From Gamarada debralockiae (taxonomy: Eukaryota > Ascomycota > Leotiomycetes > Helotiales > Hyphodiscaceae): DNA of 12,465 nt. Position 1 is the stretch's first letter. Each line of letters starts with the position of its first letter. Under the pieces are notes generated by a model. That model was not told the DNA's origin and ran no database searches. It saw nothing but the letters and a program-made list of their open reading frames with translations. Shown here piece after piece: positions 1-8,215 of this stretch. The translations under genes were made by a program, and so were the position numbers. The stretch lies in NCBI GenBank assembly GCA_002803225.1, contig NXFV01000904.1:1-12465 (forward strand), read 5' to 3'.

Positions 1-228
1 CTTTACTTAATTATAAAAAAGGCTTTTTATATAAGTTATTAATATAGAAGGAACGAAATATAAGTATAAGTACGTCCTAATTATACTATATATTATATAT
101 ACTCTTAGTAAGAGATAAAACAAAAACAATATAAAACAAAGGTTATATACTTAAACATACTACTAAAATACATTAAAAAACAAGTTATATAATTATAATA
201 TATATATAGGTATCTATATATAGGTCCA

Positions 229-305
229 GCTGCAAAAGACAAAATATGCCCGGCTAGCACGTGACATCCAGCTAAGCGATCAGCGTGACCGATTTCCCCA
301 CCACA
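229..305. other. Unmutated island inside the RIP block
   Basis: About 75 bases here keep CA, TG and CG dinucleotides and are much richer in G and C than the TA-rich sequence on both sides. The island holds the CACGTGAC motif and the AGCTAAGCGA motif listed below. It may be single-copy DNA between two RIPed repeats, or the end of an element. I see no coding potential in it. Confidence 0.5.
258..279 (+). repeat. CACGTGAC-N4-AGCTAAGCGA, left half of a distant inverted pair
   Basis: CACGTGAC (258-265), four bases, then AGCTAAGCGA (270-279). The same two motifs in the same order, with a six-base spacer, occur on the minus strand at 12269-12292. Two exact matches (8 and 10 bases) in register and in inverted orientation suggest relatedness, for example diverged transposon terminal inverted repeats. 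The sequence between the motifs is not conserved, so this is tentative. Confidence 0.4.
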
Positions 306-1130
306 ATATAAAGTATAGTAAGCTCTATTATAAGATCAAGTAAATAAGGTAGAATATAGATAATTAATAGTACTTTATCTTTGACTTTAAGAACATAGTA
401 ATAATACTTTATAAGTTTTATAAGTAATACCTAGACGAAGTAGGCCTACTTATTAGATTAGAATCTTAGATTTAATATATAAAAGAAGATAGATTTAATA
501 AAGATTATATAAATAATAATAAGCTATAATATTAGAGCTCTTATTACTAGAGAAGGAGAAAAGTATAGCTATTTTTAAAGTTTTATTAAAACCCTATTAT
601 CTTCTCTTTATTATTATTATTTATAGTACCTATAATTATTTTAGACTTAATATATTCCCTCTACTACTTTAATACTATATCTTTTATCTAAAACCCCTTT
701 TTAGTATTTAATCTTACTCTTACTTTAAGAAATATAATATAAAAGTAAATTAGTAATAATTATATATATATATTAGCTACCTCTAATAGATAATTATCTT
801 TATTAATAATATTAATCTAATATCTATAATAATCCTTTAGCTACTAACCCTTAACTAATTCGCTACTATTACTACCTTATAATTATTAAAATAGCAGGAT
901 CTAATACTAGTAGTAGATAATAAATTAATTAGATATTTAAAAGTCTTAATTATAATATTAGTATCTTTAATCTAGTTTATATAATAATCTATAATCCTAA
1001 TAGTAAAATAAGCTTTATTAATAGTAATAGTAATATAGTTATATAAGTATAAGTTAATACTTAAAATACTATATATATTACTTTAGACTAAATTCTAGAA
1101 ATAATAGCTAAAGAGATTATAGCTAGCTAT

Positions 1131-1334
1131 ACTAATAATAAATAAGCTAATATAGATAGACTTATATTCTCTTATTAGTATACTAATAATAAATAAGTTA
1201 ATATATATAAACTTAAATCCTCTTACCTATACCTTAATAATAAATAAGCTAATATAAATAGACTTAGATTATCCTATTAGTATACTAATAATACTTAAGT
1301 TAATATAAATAGACTTAAATCCTCTTATTAGTAC
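1131..1334 (+). repeat. 51-bp tandem repeat, four copies
   Basis: Four consecutive 51-bp units start at 1131, 1182, 1233 and 1284, and a shorter, decayed fifth start follows at 1335. Each begins (A/C)(C/T)TAATAATA and includes a TTAATATA- or CTAATATA-like core and an ACTTA...CCTCTTA-like second half. The unit is 17 codons long and stays in the frame of the surrounding fossil ORF; the recurring in-frame TAA and TAG lie at the same positions in most copies. This is what a repetitive protein domain would look like after RIP. Confidence 0.8.
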
Positions 1335-1379
1335 TCTAATAATAATAATATACTTATTATTAAAACTCTATATAATAGT

Positions 1380-1481
1380 GAAAATAATAAAGATAATAAG
1401 AATAATAAAGATAAAGAGAATAATAAAGATAAAGAGAATAATAAAGATAAAGAGAATAATAAAGATAAAGAGAATAATAAA
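1380..1481 (+). repeat. 18-bp tandem repeat, about 5.7 copies
   Basis: The unit GAGAATAATAAAGATAAA repeats exactly at 1416, 1434 and 1452, with a variant copy at 1398 (AAG for GAG), a diverged copy from 1380 and a partial copy at 1470. It encodes the six-residue unit ENNKDK in the same frame as the 51-bp repeat just upstream, giving a charged low-complexity linker in the fossil protein. The purine-rich unit has no C, so it offered plus-strand RIP nothing to mutate. Confidence 0.85.
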
Positions 1482-2100
1482 AGAGAGAAGAAAGCTTAAC
1501 TCTATAGTAGAAAGTATAAGAAGTTAACTATTATTACTCCTACTCTTATAAAGCACTTAAAAACTAGTAGTAAGACTACTATTATATTAACTATATATAC
1601 TACTTATTCTAAGGACTAGTCTAAGATTAATAGCTAGAAGATAATCCTTAATACTAAGAAGTATAGTAAATACCTAGATAATATTAATATACTTATTATA
1701 GATACTAAAATAGTTACTAGAAAGAATATAAAAGATAAGTACTTAGCTACTATAGAGAAGCTAAAGATCTTAAGTTATAATAATAAAGCTACTAAGCTAG
1801 CTAAAACTTAACTCTTAATTTAAGAACTTTAAAATTAACTTAATAAATCTAAGTCTAATATTAAGAAAGCTTATACTTAAATTAAATAATTAAAGTAAAG
1901 CTTTATTAAGATATTAGTATTTACCTTGAAAAAGCCTATAGCTAAGTTTATATCTGCTGTAGTAATCTAACTATCTCCTTAACTTTAATTTAACTTCTAT
2001 TTAAGTATATTAGTCTTAATATTAGTTATACTAATTATATTACTTATAGATACTATAATTAATACTAGAATTAATATAATTAGGTTAATAGATTAAAAGG

Positions 2101-3220
2101 ACTAGATAACTTAGATAATAAATTAAGTAGCTCTAGTAAAGAATAGACCCTATATAATATATAAATAGAGAATAAAGAGATAATTTTAGGGATTTAGAAG
2201 ATAGAACTTATAAAGAAGAATTAGTAATTATAGGTATTTAGCCTAAATAAAAGTATTTAGATTTCTTTTAAGAGAAGATAATATAATAGCTAGTACTATT
2301 ATATAATATATTTATAGCTAGAACTAGTAGACAGCTATATAGAGGTTAACTCTAGTATTATAAAAGTTAAGGCTTACTCTCTTCCTTCTCTTTCCTTTTT
2401 TCTTTAGCTTAGTATTTTTAATAAACTATAATCTTTAAACTCTGTACTTTAGACCTTTATATTAATCCTGCTATTATAAGTCTTAATAATATAAAAAATA
2501 AAAAGTTAGTTTATTAAATATATAAATAAGTAACTATTAATTCTAAAGTACTTTAATTATCTTAAGCTAGCTATATTAGTTCTACTTACTAATATATATA
2601 ATAAAGATTAAAGATATATAATATATTAAGCTCTTTCTTTTAAACTTAAAAGTAAATAAATTAAAAAGCTTAGTAGCTTATTAATTATTATTATAAGTAA
2701 ATATATAATAGTTAAGTAAGATATTAATAAGTATTTATAAATAATATTTAAATAAAGTAGCTTTATAAGTTTATAGCTTATAATAAATATACTTAAACTT
2801 ATCTTTAATATACTTATTAAAGAGTATATTATAGTCTTTATTAATAAATTACTTTTCCTAGTACTAAGTATTTTACTATTAAAGTATTTTAAAGTACTTA
2901 TAAATACTATTTATATATAATAATAAATAGTTATTTATATTTATTATTTTTTATATTTAGTAGAGATCTATTATAGCTATTATATAATTATAAACCAAAT
3001 ATTATAAAAGCTATATTTTATTATAAGATATACTATTATTTACTTTATAGCTCTTTATCTTTAATAGCTAAGCTATTATTTCTTTTATAAAGAAAAAGAG
3101 TAACTTATTCTTTATTATTATATTATTATTATAATACTACTTTTACTTATAAAAGTCCTATAATTACTTAGCTACTAAAAATAAGATATATATATATATA
3201 TATATATAATTATATATCTT
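2101..3220 (+). pseudogene. RIP-destroyed fossil ORF, second segment (frame +1)
   Basis: From about 2100 the protein-like reading moves from the first segment's frame to the next one (codons at 2179, 2461 and so on). It continues to about 3220, again interrupted only by TAA and TAG. Segments around 2170-2340 (rich in R, E, K, L) and 2450-2900 look clearly protein-like, with presumed Q and Y over-represented as RIP would cause. The frame change may be an indel, a lost intron or two adjacent genes. I recognise no domain. Boundaries are approximate. Confidence 0.4.
2377..2405 (+). other. Pyrimidine-only tract
   Basis: These 29 bases are all C or T, in the RIP block just after the change of frame of the fossil ORF. 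On the minus strand this would be a polypurine tract, but no long-terminal-repeat start follows it, so no role is assigned. Confidence 0.4.
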
Positions 3221-3223
3221 ATT
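3180..3223. repeat. (AT)n microsatellite inside a 13-bp inverted repeat
   Basis: An alternating AT run (3186-3208) is flanked by AATAAGATATATA (3180-3192) and its exact reverse complement (3211-3223), so the segment can extrude as a hairpin. It lies at the 3' end of the second fossil ORF segment. Confidence 0.7.
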
Positions 3224-4175
3224 AAAAGTATAGCTTTCTTTATATCTTAATCCCTCTATATATAAGAGTTAAGGGATTAGTTCTAATTATATAAATTTAA
3301 AAATTCACTATTATATAATATAGTCAGTATATAGACCCCGTAATACTAAGGCAAAAAATTATATATATATTAGCAAAACTACTAAAATTCTTCCTAAAAA
3401 AATAAGGGGTTTAAATTATATTTAGTAGTTAAGTTTTAATTATATATACTTACTATCTACTAAGTATAAGAGAGTATATTGTTTTGTTCTTTTCTTTAGT
3501 TATTACTAACCTCCAAAACACTTGTAATAAGTATATATTTGTCCTATTTATCTCAAGAAAACCTTAAACTAATATTTAACCTTGGCCCGAAGTTTACCTA
3601 GGTCCGCTAACTCCTGGGCCAATTAGAAATTGCTTTGTAGAATTCATGTAAAGCCTAATTAATAAGGCATAAATGATTTGTCCGGCAGTATAGAGCGTCA
3701 CTATATATATAATAGAGCTACGCTTCCCCCTGCTCAGTTACTTATAACGTGGCCCCTAGTTTGATCTAACAATATCTGTCCCTATGTCGCGAGCAACCCA
3801 CCTTGCCGATAATAATGCACATATATACGGAACAGTTCAGAGGCCACACACGTGACATAACTGCGCTGGTGCGCGCATCACAACATCAGCTCTTAGTTTT
3901 AAGTGTAAATACTCTAAATCTTAAAAGGACGTAGCTAAGAACTGGATTCTATCACGTGGTTTTATATGTGACAATATTTCACCTATTTACAGCCTGAACA
4001 CACGACTTATTTCATGCATGTTATCAACACGCTACAACAACTCTAACACCCTACCTTAAGATATTAGCCTCACATGTCTAATCGAGCCGATAAGTAATAA
4101 AATCTGGCAGTTGCTGCCGAGCTGAAGCTTCTCACACTTTAGCTTGCAGCAGTTGTCTTCGCCGCGATGAATTTT

Positions 4176-4180
4176 ATTGG
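4176..4180 (-). promoter_or_regulatory. Inverted CCAAT box
   Basis: ATTGG, the reverse complement of CCAAT, lies about 660 bases upstream of the start codon. CCAAT boxes are common in fungal promoters, but a single 5-mer is weak evidence. Confidence 0.2.
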
Positions 4181-4726
4181 CAGCAAACATTTAGCGTGGT
4201 GTCTGCTAATTGTTTTGTCGTTAACTGGACAACTTTAGTCCAGCTCTGTCGTCCAAGGTTCTAGACTCGCCTGATAGACGGAGTCTTCCGCAATTATGTA
4301 TGCAAGTCGCTTTTTTCTAATATTTTGAGGCTTTTCGCTTAAGCCATTTTGATCCTTGGCGAGAAGCTGAAATCTTGTCCACATCCAGGTGGTTGGTGAC
4401 ACCGTACGAAGGTAAGATCTTAGACCGAGTCATTAGAAAGTATCGTGAGGAGCTATGAGCGAAATCGGTGTCCTGCTCTTCAAACACATAAAGCGTAATC
4501 CAAGAGATTTTATCCCCTGTGCCCTCTAATGATGAGGACTAGCAGACTTTCCTGACCACCCTATCAGCCTTCGATATCCGCGGAAACACGAAACAGCTTT
4601 AGCTGCAGACTCTCAGCTTCCTGCATATGGCACCAACCGGTGGTGTGGTCCTTTCGCAAGTGGCGTGACCTATGCAGGCGTTTCTAGAACACGGCGCTTG
4701 CCGTTCTTCCTAGCTGAGCTGATGGT

Positions 4727-4734
4727 CTTATAAG
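4727..4734 (+). promoter_or_regulatory. Candidate TATA element of the TULIP-like gene
   Basis: The 8-bp palindrome CTTATAAG is centred about 112 bases before the ATG at 4843. It is the best TATA-like element close to the gene and would place transcription start at roughly 4755-4770, giving a short leader that excludes the upstream ORF at 4737. Confidence 0.35.
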
Positions 4735-4736
4735 AC

Positions 4737-4832
4737 ATGGAGCAGGATTCCAGCTTATCCGACCAACTTTCTTCTGGATACCGCACGAGACATTCTATAC
4801 ACCATCTCTTGAATAACAATTCATTTTGTTAA
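4737..4832 (+). CDS. Short upstream ORF (31 codons) before the TULIP-like gene
   Basis: An ATG in a good context (G at -3 and G at +4) opens 31 codons that end in TAA only 10 bases before the main ATG at 4843. If transcription starts upstream of 4737, ribosomes would translate it first, and it could repress the main gene. If the TATA-like element at 4727 is used, it lies outside the mRNA. It is in a different frame from the main gene and has no recognisable motif. Confidence 0.25.
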   Translation: MEQDSSLSDQLSSGYRTRHSIHHLLNNNSFC

Positions 4833-4842
4833 AGCAATCAAC

Positions 4843-6165
4843 ATGAGTGCAAACGTGTACACCAGTAATGGTTGGGACATTATTGCAGCCGCAACCCAGG
4901 ACGCGATCAACACCCAATTGGCAAAGCACGACTTTCTATCAATCAAAAGAGATGTCTTGTTTCCGCTTGTCCCACCTGGGCCAGGCGGGCTGGGGCTCAC
5001 TATCACGGCACAGATGGATGTTCGCCTCACCGCTCCCCAGATAAAGGTAAAAGATGGCTCAGGCCGCATGGTTGATATCTTGATGACAGTCAGCGGCTCC
5101 ATTCTTGTCCAAGGCGTCAACATCCTTCAAGAAGCGCTTCAGATGATCATTACAACCTCACTGTCTCGAGTAGAAGCCGAATTAAATTCGCACCCTAGTC
5201 CTGACCACACCAACTATGATCTCATCATCGATTTCAAAGATTCGCAAGCATTAACCCTCGATATTCATGCCGGAAGTGCTGGCCTTCTTTCCATATTGAC
5301 GAATTTCTTGAGTTATTCACTAAAGCAAGAAATTGGCGACACAGGCAAGCAGTACAAAGTTGCCTCGTTCACGCTCGCTAATTCATGGGCCACCGCACTG
5401 GCGAGTGAAGGCCTGATGCCTTACATCGCAGATTTTTCCTTCACCCAGGACCCCAAAAATCCAGGCCGCAGCAACTTGCTCGTCTTAATGCTGTCAGTCT
5501 CTCAGGTCAAGGGTTCTTACTACTTCAATCACCCTCTCCTCCCACCGGACCAGAACTTCATGGTGCTCGTGTCCAACAAGGTATTCCTGCAGTACACGGT
5601 GTTGCCAGCCGTGAAACAACATATGAAGGATCAGGCGAAGGACAAGGATGCAGTGGACAGACAGGTCACCCTTCACAATCTCCCACAAGAGTACATGTAC
5701 AACATTTCCAACAATGGCAACATCGCCCTTAACGAAGACCATGATCCTTGGATTGCTGCTCTCGACATCTTCATCGACACCGCAAAGCAGGCACTGTGTC
5801 TATACCTCGATGCCCAAGCGGACGTGACATTCCTCGACATCCACGTCGACGCCTGGGATAGAAGCTGGCAAAAGATCAACGTCGATACCCAAGGGAACAT
5901 CAAGCTCGTACAGGTCGACGAGCAGCATAACGACTCCTCGAGCCTAGAGTGGTGGAAGTGGCTTCTTGGGGTCTTGACAGGGCCGATTGGTCTGATCATT
6001 GAGGGAATCATATATGGTCTCGTTGATCATAATGCACCAAATCTTGGTGGGACGTTTGCTAGCCTTGGGGGCCGCGTAGTGACATGGCCGGGTCAGAAGA
6101 TTGCTACTCTCAAGTCAATCAACTTACCAAATCACGTTGTTATGAACCTTGATGTACACTTCTAA
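4843..6165 (+). CDS. P-47/OrfX-like TULIP-family protein (putative lipid or hydrophobic-ligand binder)
   Basis: Uninterrupted 440-codon ORF; its ATG is in a good fungal context (A at -3). The N-terminus has the GWD signature (residues 10-12) followed by a helix ending AIN (21-23), which I recognise from bacterial TULIP P-47-like proteins. The C-terminus has a VTWPGQ motif (413-418) then alternating beta-type residues, also typical of that family. Length is close to P-47-type proteins (a little over 400 residues). Residues 370-394 form a hydrophobic Trp/Gly/Ile-rich segment after an acidic and serine stretch. There is no N-terminal signal peptide and no clear membrane anchor. In clostridia, P-47 and OrfX proteins are non-neurotoxic accessory proteins encoded beside toxin genes; structures show a tubular lipid-binding fold and their role is unsettled. 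Ligand binding here is inference. The gene has no intron and is not RIP-mutated. Family assignment is from recalled motifs only, without a search. Confidence 0.7.
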   Translation: MSANVYTSNGWDIIAAATQDAINTQLAKHDFLSIKRDVLFPLVPPGPGGLGLTITAQMDVRLTAPQIKVKDGSGRMVDILMTVSGSILVQGVNILQEALQMIITTSLSRVEAELNSHPSPDHTNYDLIIDFKDSQALTLDIHAGSAGLLSILTNFLSYSLKQEIGDTGKQYKVASFTLANSWATALASEGLMPYIADFSFTQDPKNPGRSNLLVLMLSVSQVKGSYYFNHPLLPPDQNFMVLVSNKVFLQYTVLPAVKQHMKDQAKDKDAVDRQVTLHNLPQEYMYNISNNGNIALNEDHDPWIAALDIFIDTAKQALCLYLDAQADVTFLDIHVDAWDRSWQKINVDTQGNIKLVQVDEQHNDSSSLEWWKWLLGVLTGPIGLIIEGIIYGLVDHNAPNLGGTFASLGGRVVTWPGQKIATLKSINLPNHVVMNLDVHF

Positions 6166-6338
6166 GGGTTGAAATAGTCAATATAATCGTCGGCTTGCTT
6201 ATAGTAGCCTAACCTAACCTTTTTGTCACGTATAACCGAGAGGTAGTCTAGTTTTCCTGCCCAGTTTGGCGGCCCCTTGCAAATTCTGTTCCTAGTATCG
6301 ACTCCATAATTAGAATGGCAGCTCTGGATAGGACCGAG

Positions 6339-6344
6339 AATAAA
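6339..6344 (+). terminator. Candidate polyadenylation signal of the TULIP-like gene
   Basis: AATAAA lies 174 bases after the stop codon at 6165, within the usual range of fungal 3' untranslated regions. Fungal poly(A) signals are loose, so this is only a candidate. Confidence 0.3.
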
Positions 6345-6894
6345 CAGTTTTTCTCGACCGTTTCCCTCCCTTATGGTATTTGAAATCTGGACCCAGTAAA
6401 AGTCCGTTCGCGGCCTTGTTAAATATTAAGTATTGACAGAACCATTGATTCCCGGCTACCAATTCCCGAGAATAATCTAGTCTCCTATCTTCGAATTGTG
6501 GGTCGCATTTGTGACACCCAAAATTCATCGAAGATACAATATCCTCTTTGTGTCGGGGCATTCTTTCGCATACCGAATATAGCTCCGTGTACTTGGTTCA
6601 TACAGTAGAGGGTGAGATGTTTATTAGAAAATTTATATGGCCGGCAATGTAGATAGCAGTACTTATAGAATATACTCACTTGGACCTTGATTAGAGATTA
6701 AAGGGATCCTGTTATTGCGATATCATTCAGTTGTGGTCTCCTATTTAAGAATATTAGCCAGCTACCTGAACTATCAAACGGAGCATAAACAAGGAAGCAG
6801 TACTATGGGAGAGGAAAGGTAGAGGACGTCCAGATATGATTCTTGGGTGAGCTGTTGATATCAGTATTAGGAATACAGGAGGTTGATTGAGCTG

Positions 6895-7044
6895 ATGAAT
6901 CCTGTGTACAGGTGTGTGTCGGCAGTATTCTGGAAGCGCCCGGAGCTGGAGCTTCTGTCGAACAAAGAAGCGATGGCGAGGCGGGCGGCAAAGGCATTGA
7001 CTGGGCAGATGAACTCAAGTCTGGTGGTACATGTATATATGTAA
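6895..7044 (+). CDS. Possible small ORF or gene remnant (49 codons)
   Basis: The frame from the ATG at 6895 to TAA at 7042-7044 uses mostly G- or C-ending codons and has an ordinary-looking helical composition (rich in L, E, K, A, R). The next frame and the minus strand are open across the same bases, so the signal is ambiguous. It may be a decayed exon or chance. I recognise no family. Confidence 0.15.
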   Translation: MNPVYRCVSAVFWKRPELELLSNKEAMARRAAKALTGQMNSSLVVHVYM

Positions 7045-7193
7045 ACCAGTCCTCTTCTATAAGGCAATCATCGTCTACAGTGTGACAAGTGGACCCCTGC
7101 AAATTTCCTGCCTTGTTTAGGCCTGAGGAAAGAAGTCACTCTTCTCGATCCGACAAAAATTCACTTCTCTTGCCCCACCACTGTACCGTACTA

Positions 7194-7215
7194 TTCCTTC
7201 CTCCTCTCCCTTCTC
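7194..7215 (+). promoter_or_regulatory. Pyrimidine-rich tract
   Basis: Twenty-two consecutive pyrimidines. CT-rich tracts are common in fungal promoters near transcription starts, but this one is about 1 kb before the ATG of gene 2 and may be unrelated. Confidence 0.2.
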
Positions 7216-7581
7216 ATCGACGGCCTTCCGCTTACGCTGCCTTGCCAATGGACAATCTCCTCCTTATCTATACTCAAATCTCGTTCCTGCGATTTATTTG
7301 GACAATCAGCCGCCGAGTTTAGCTGCCCATCTTCGGGTTGCTTCTTTTAGAGACGCGATTGCTCACCTGAATCTCCTGCATCATCAACATCGACATTCAT
7401 CGATGAGATCTAATAAAGCATACTAGGGTGAGCCTGCAGGAGACACTATCGTCCAGTGGAGAACACAATTTTAAAAGACACATCACGAATCTCTACCACC
7501 CGCCTCTATTCCTATTATTCCGCAAAATAAATACCTTAACAGTACACAGGAAATGGGACGGTCGCAAGATTCAAGTGACAG

Positions 7582-7636
7582 CCAATAATCTCTCATGAGG
7601 TGAAGAAGAATTCTTCGCTTTCTACATCCTGATTGG
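7582..7636. promoter_or_regulatory. Pair of opposed CCAAT boxes upstream of the Asp-box gene
   Basis: CCAAT at 7582-7586 and its reverse complement ATTGG at 7632-7636, 50 bases apart and about 140-190 bases before the TATA element at 7771. The spacing relative to the TATA element fits a fungal core promoter for gene 2. Confidence 0.35.
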
Positions 7637-7770
7637 CTTCTTCCTTTATCGTCCATCATCGGAATTTGCTTTCAGGCTTAGCCAGGCGAATAGACTTCAT
7701 TCCATTTCCTGTAGACCATATCTAGGACTTCTCGCAGAAGCTGGAGTTTCCTTCTGTGTAGTACAGCAAA

Positions 7771-7777
7771 TATATAA
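7771..7777 (+). promoter_or_regulatory. Candidate TATA box of the Asp-box gene
   Basis: TATATAA, downstream of the two CCAAT boxes. If used, transcription would start near 7800-7810, leaving a leader of about 410 bases that contains the 78-codon upstream ORF at 7908. Confidence 0.4.
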
Positions 7778-7907
7778 CTGATTTCCCCCCTTATTCTGTG
7801 TGTTACCTTATTGTGCGTGCTCCAACAACCTGCCTGTTGCTACTGGTCATATGACTGGTTCGTCTCAATAGCCAACAGTTAGCTTCGGTGAGGGGCTGTC
7901 AAGAAGT

Positions 7908-8144
7908 ATGCTTAGTAATTCGGTGTATCCCAAACGGGTGGCCTCCATCACACCACTTCAGCTGAAGAGACTATTACGTACTCATTACGTTTGTATATGG
8001 ACTCAGCTCCAGAGGCTGAATCTCAGCACAATACATGCTCATCATACTCCCAGCAAGTTTATGTTTACTAAGCCCACGTGCCCTAGAAACATTTTTATCA
8101 GAGGCCCCGGAGCCCTTTCGTATCTTCGTTCCTCAAGGCACTGA
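7908..8144 (+). CDS. Upstream ORF (78 codons) in the probable leader of the Asp-box gene
   Basis: ATG at 7908, stop at 8142-8144, ending 71 bases before the ATG at 8216. The product is basic, with no recognisable domain or signal peptide, and is not in frame with gene 2. If the TATA box at 7771 is used, this ORF is in the leader and would be met first by scanning ribosomes, so it could lower translation of the main gene. It may equally be chance, or be partly removed as a leader intron; no strong splice pair was seen. Confidence 0.25.
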   Translation: MLSNSVYPKRVASITPLQLKRLLRTHYVCIWTQLQRLNLSTIHAHHTPSKFMFTKPTCPRNIFIRGPGALSYLRSSRH

Positions 8145-8215
8145 CATTGACTGTACTCTGAACCTCTGATACCAAAATCTCGACGAGAGAATCAAGACAT
8201 ATCGCCCAACACATC

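Larger units (their letters stand above)
663..2100 (+). pseudogene. RIP-destroyed fossil ORF, first segment (unidentified repeat protein)
   Basis: In the frame whose codons start at multiples of three, the plus strand reads as a long protein-like sequence broken only by TAA and TAG. These are the stops that CpA-to-TpA mutation makes from CAA and CAG, or from TGG when the other strand is hit. In the stretch compared (about 1490-1700) this frame has clearly fewer stops than the other two plus frames. It contains the 17-codon and 6-codon tandem repeats and, at about 1800-1900, a segment rich in K, E, L, N and presumed Q that resembles a coiled coil. I see no reverse-transcriptase or DDE motif, so the element type is unknown. 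The limits are approximate and the true start codon is not identifiable. It is inferred to be a dead mobile-element gene; no function remains. Confidence 0.5.
1..3540. repeat. AT-rich, RIP-degraded repeat block
   Basis: This block is overwhelmingly A and T, with TA the dominant dinucleotide and CA/TG almost absent, while CT, AC and AG remain. From 1261 to 1500 there is no CA and one TG. That dinucleotide pattern is the known signature of fungal repeat-induced point mutation, which acts on duplicated DNA, so this is inferred to be dead transposon or other repeat sequence. It is interrupted by a short island of ordinary sequence at about 229-305 and grades back to normal composition between about 3500 and 3850. 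No intact gene is present; the fossil frames and tandem repeats inside it are listed separately. The stretch 306-660 shows nothing beyond the RIP pattern. Confidence 0.85.
3541..4842. other. Intergenic region upstream of the TULIP-like gene
   Basis: About 1.3 kb without a convincing gene. Its first 300 bases are a gradual exit from the RIP block, and the rest has normal composition. It contains two CACGTG sites (3849-3854 and 3953-3958), an inverted CCAAT box (ATTGG, 4176-4180), a TATA-like palindrome (4727-4734) and a short upstream ORF. I see no RNA gene or transposase fragment here. Confidence 0.6.
6166..8215. other. 2-kb intergenic region between the two genes
   Basis: No convincing gene was found on either strand. 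Around 6880-7090 several frames are open at once, which argues against reading any one as real; the best small ORF is listed separately. The half nearer gene 2 carries a pyrimidine-rich stretch (7194-7215), inverted-repeat blocks (7361-7443), two opposed CCAAT boxes and a TATA element. The composition is normal, with no RIP signature. The length allows separate promoters, so the two genes are not cotranscribed in a bacterial sense. Confidence 0.6.

Noticed and set aside
2377..2405. Polypurine tract of an LTR retrotransposon on the minus strand
   Set aside because: No LTR start follows, and no reverse transcriptase motif was found on either side.
60..3540. Terminal inverted repeats bounding the left RIP block
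   Set aside because: An A/C-rich stretch near 101-140 resembles the reverse complement of 3466-3500 only loosely, and the match does not extend.
4821..6011. Overlapping ORFs in other frames (for example minus 4821-5123, minus 5494-5742, minus 5673-6011)
   Set aside because: They lie inside the 440-codon gene, have no recognisable domain and are explained as shadows of it.
6310..7102. Minus-strand ORFs at 6310-6561, 6485-6679, 6803-7102 and 6867-7067
   Set aside because: Several frames are open together here, the compositions are unremarkable and no family is recognised.
7089..7322. Plus-strand 77-codon ORF
   Set aside because: It overlaps a pyrimidine-rich promoter-like stretch; the Ser/Leu/Pro-rich reading follows from CT-rich DNA and has no motif.
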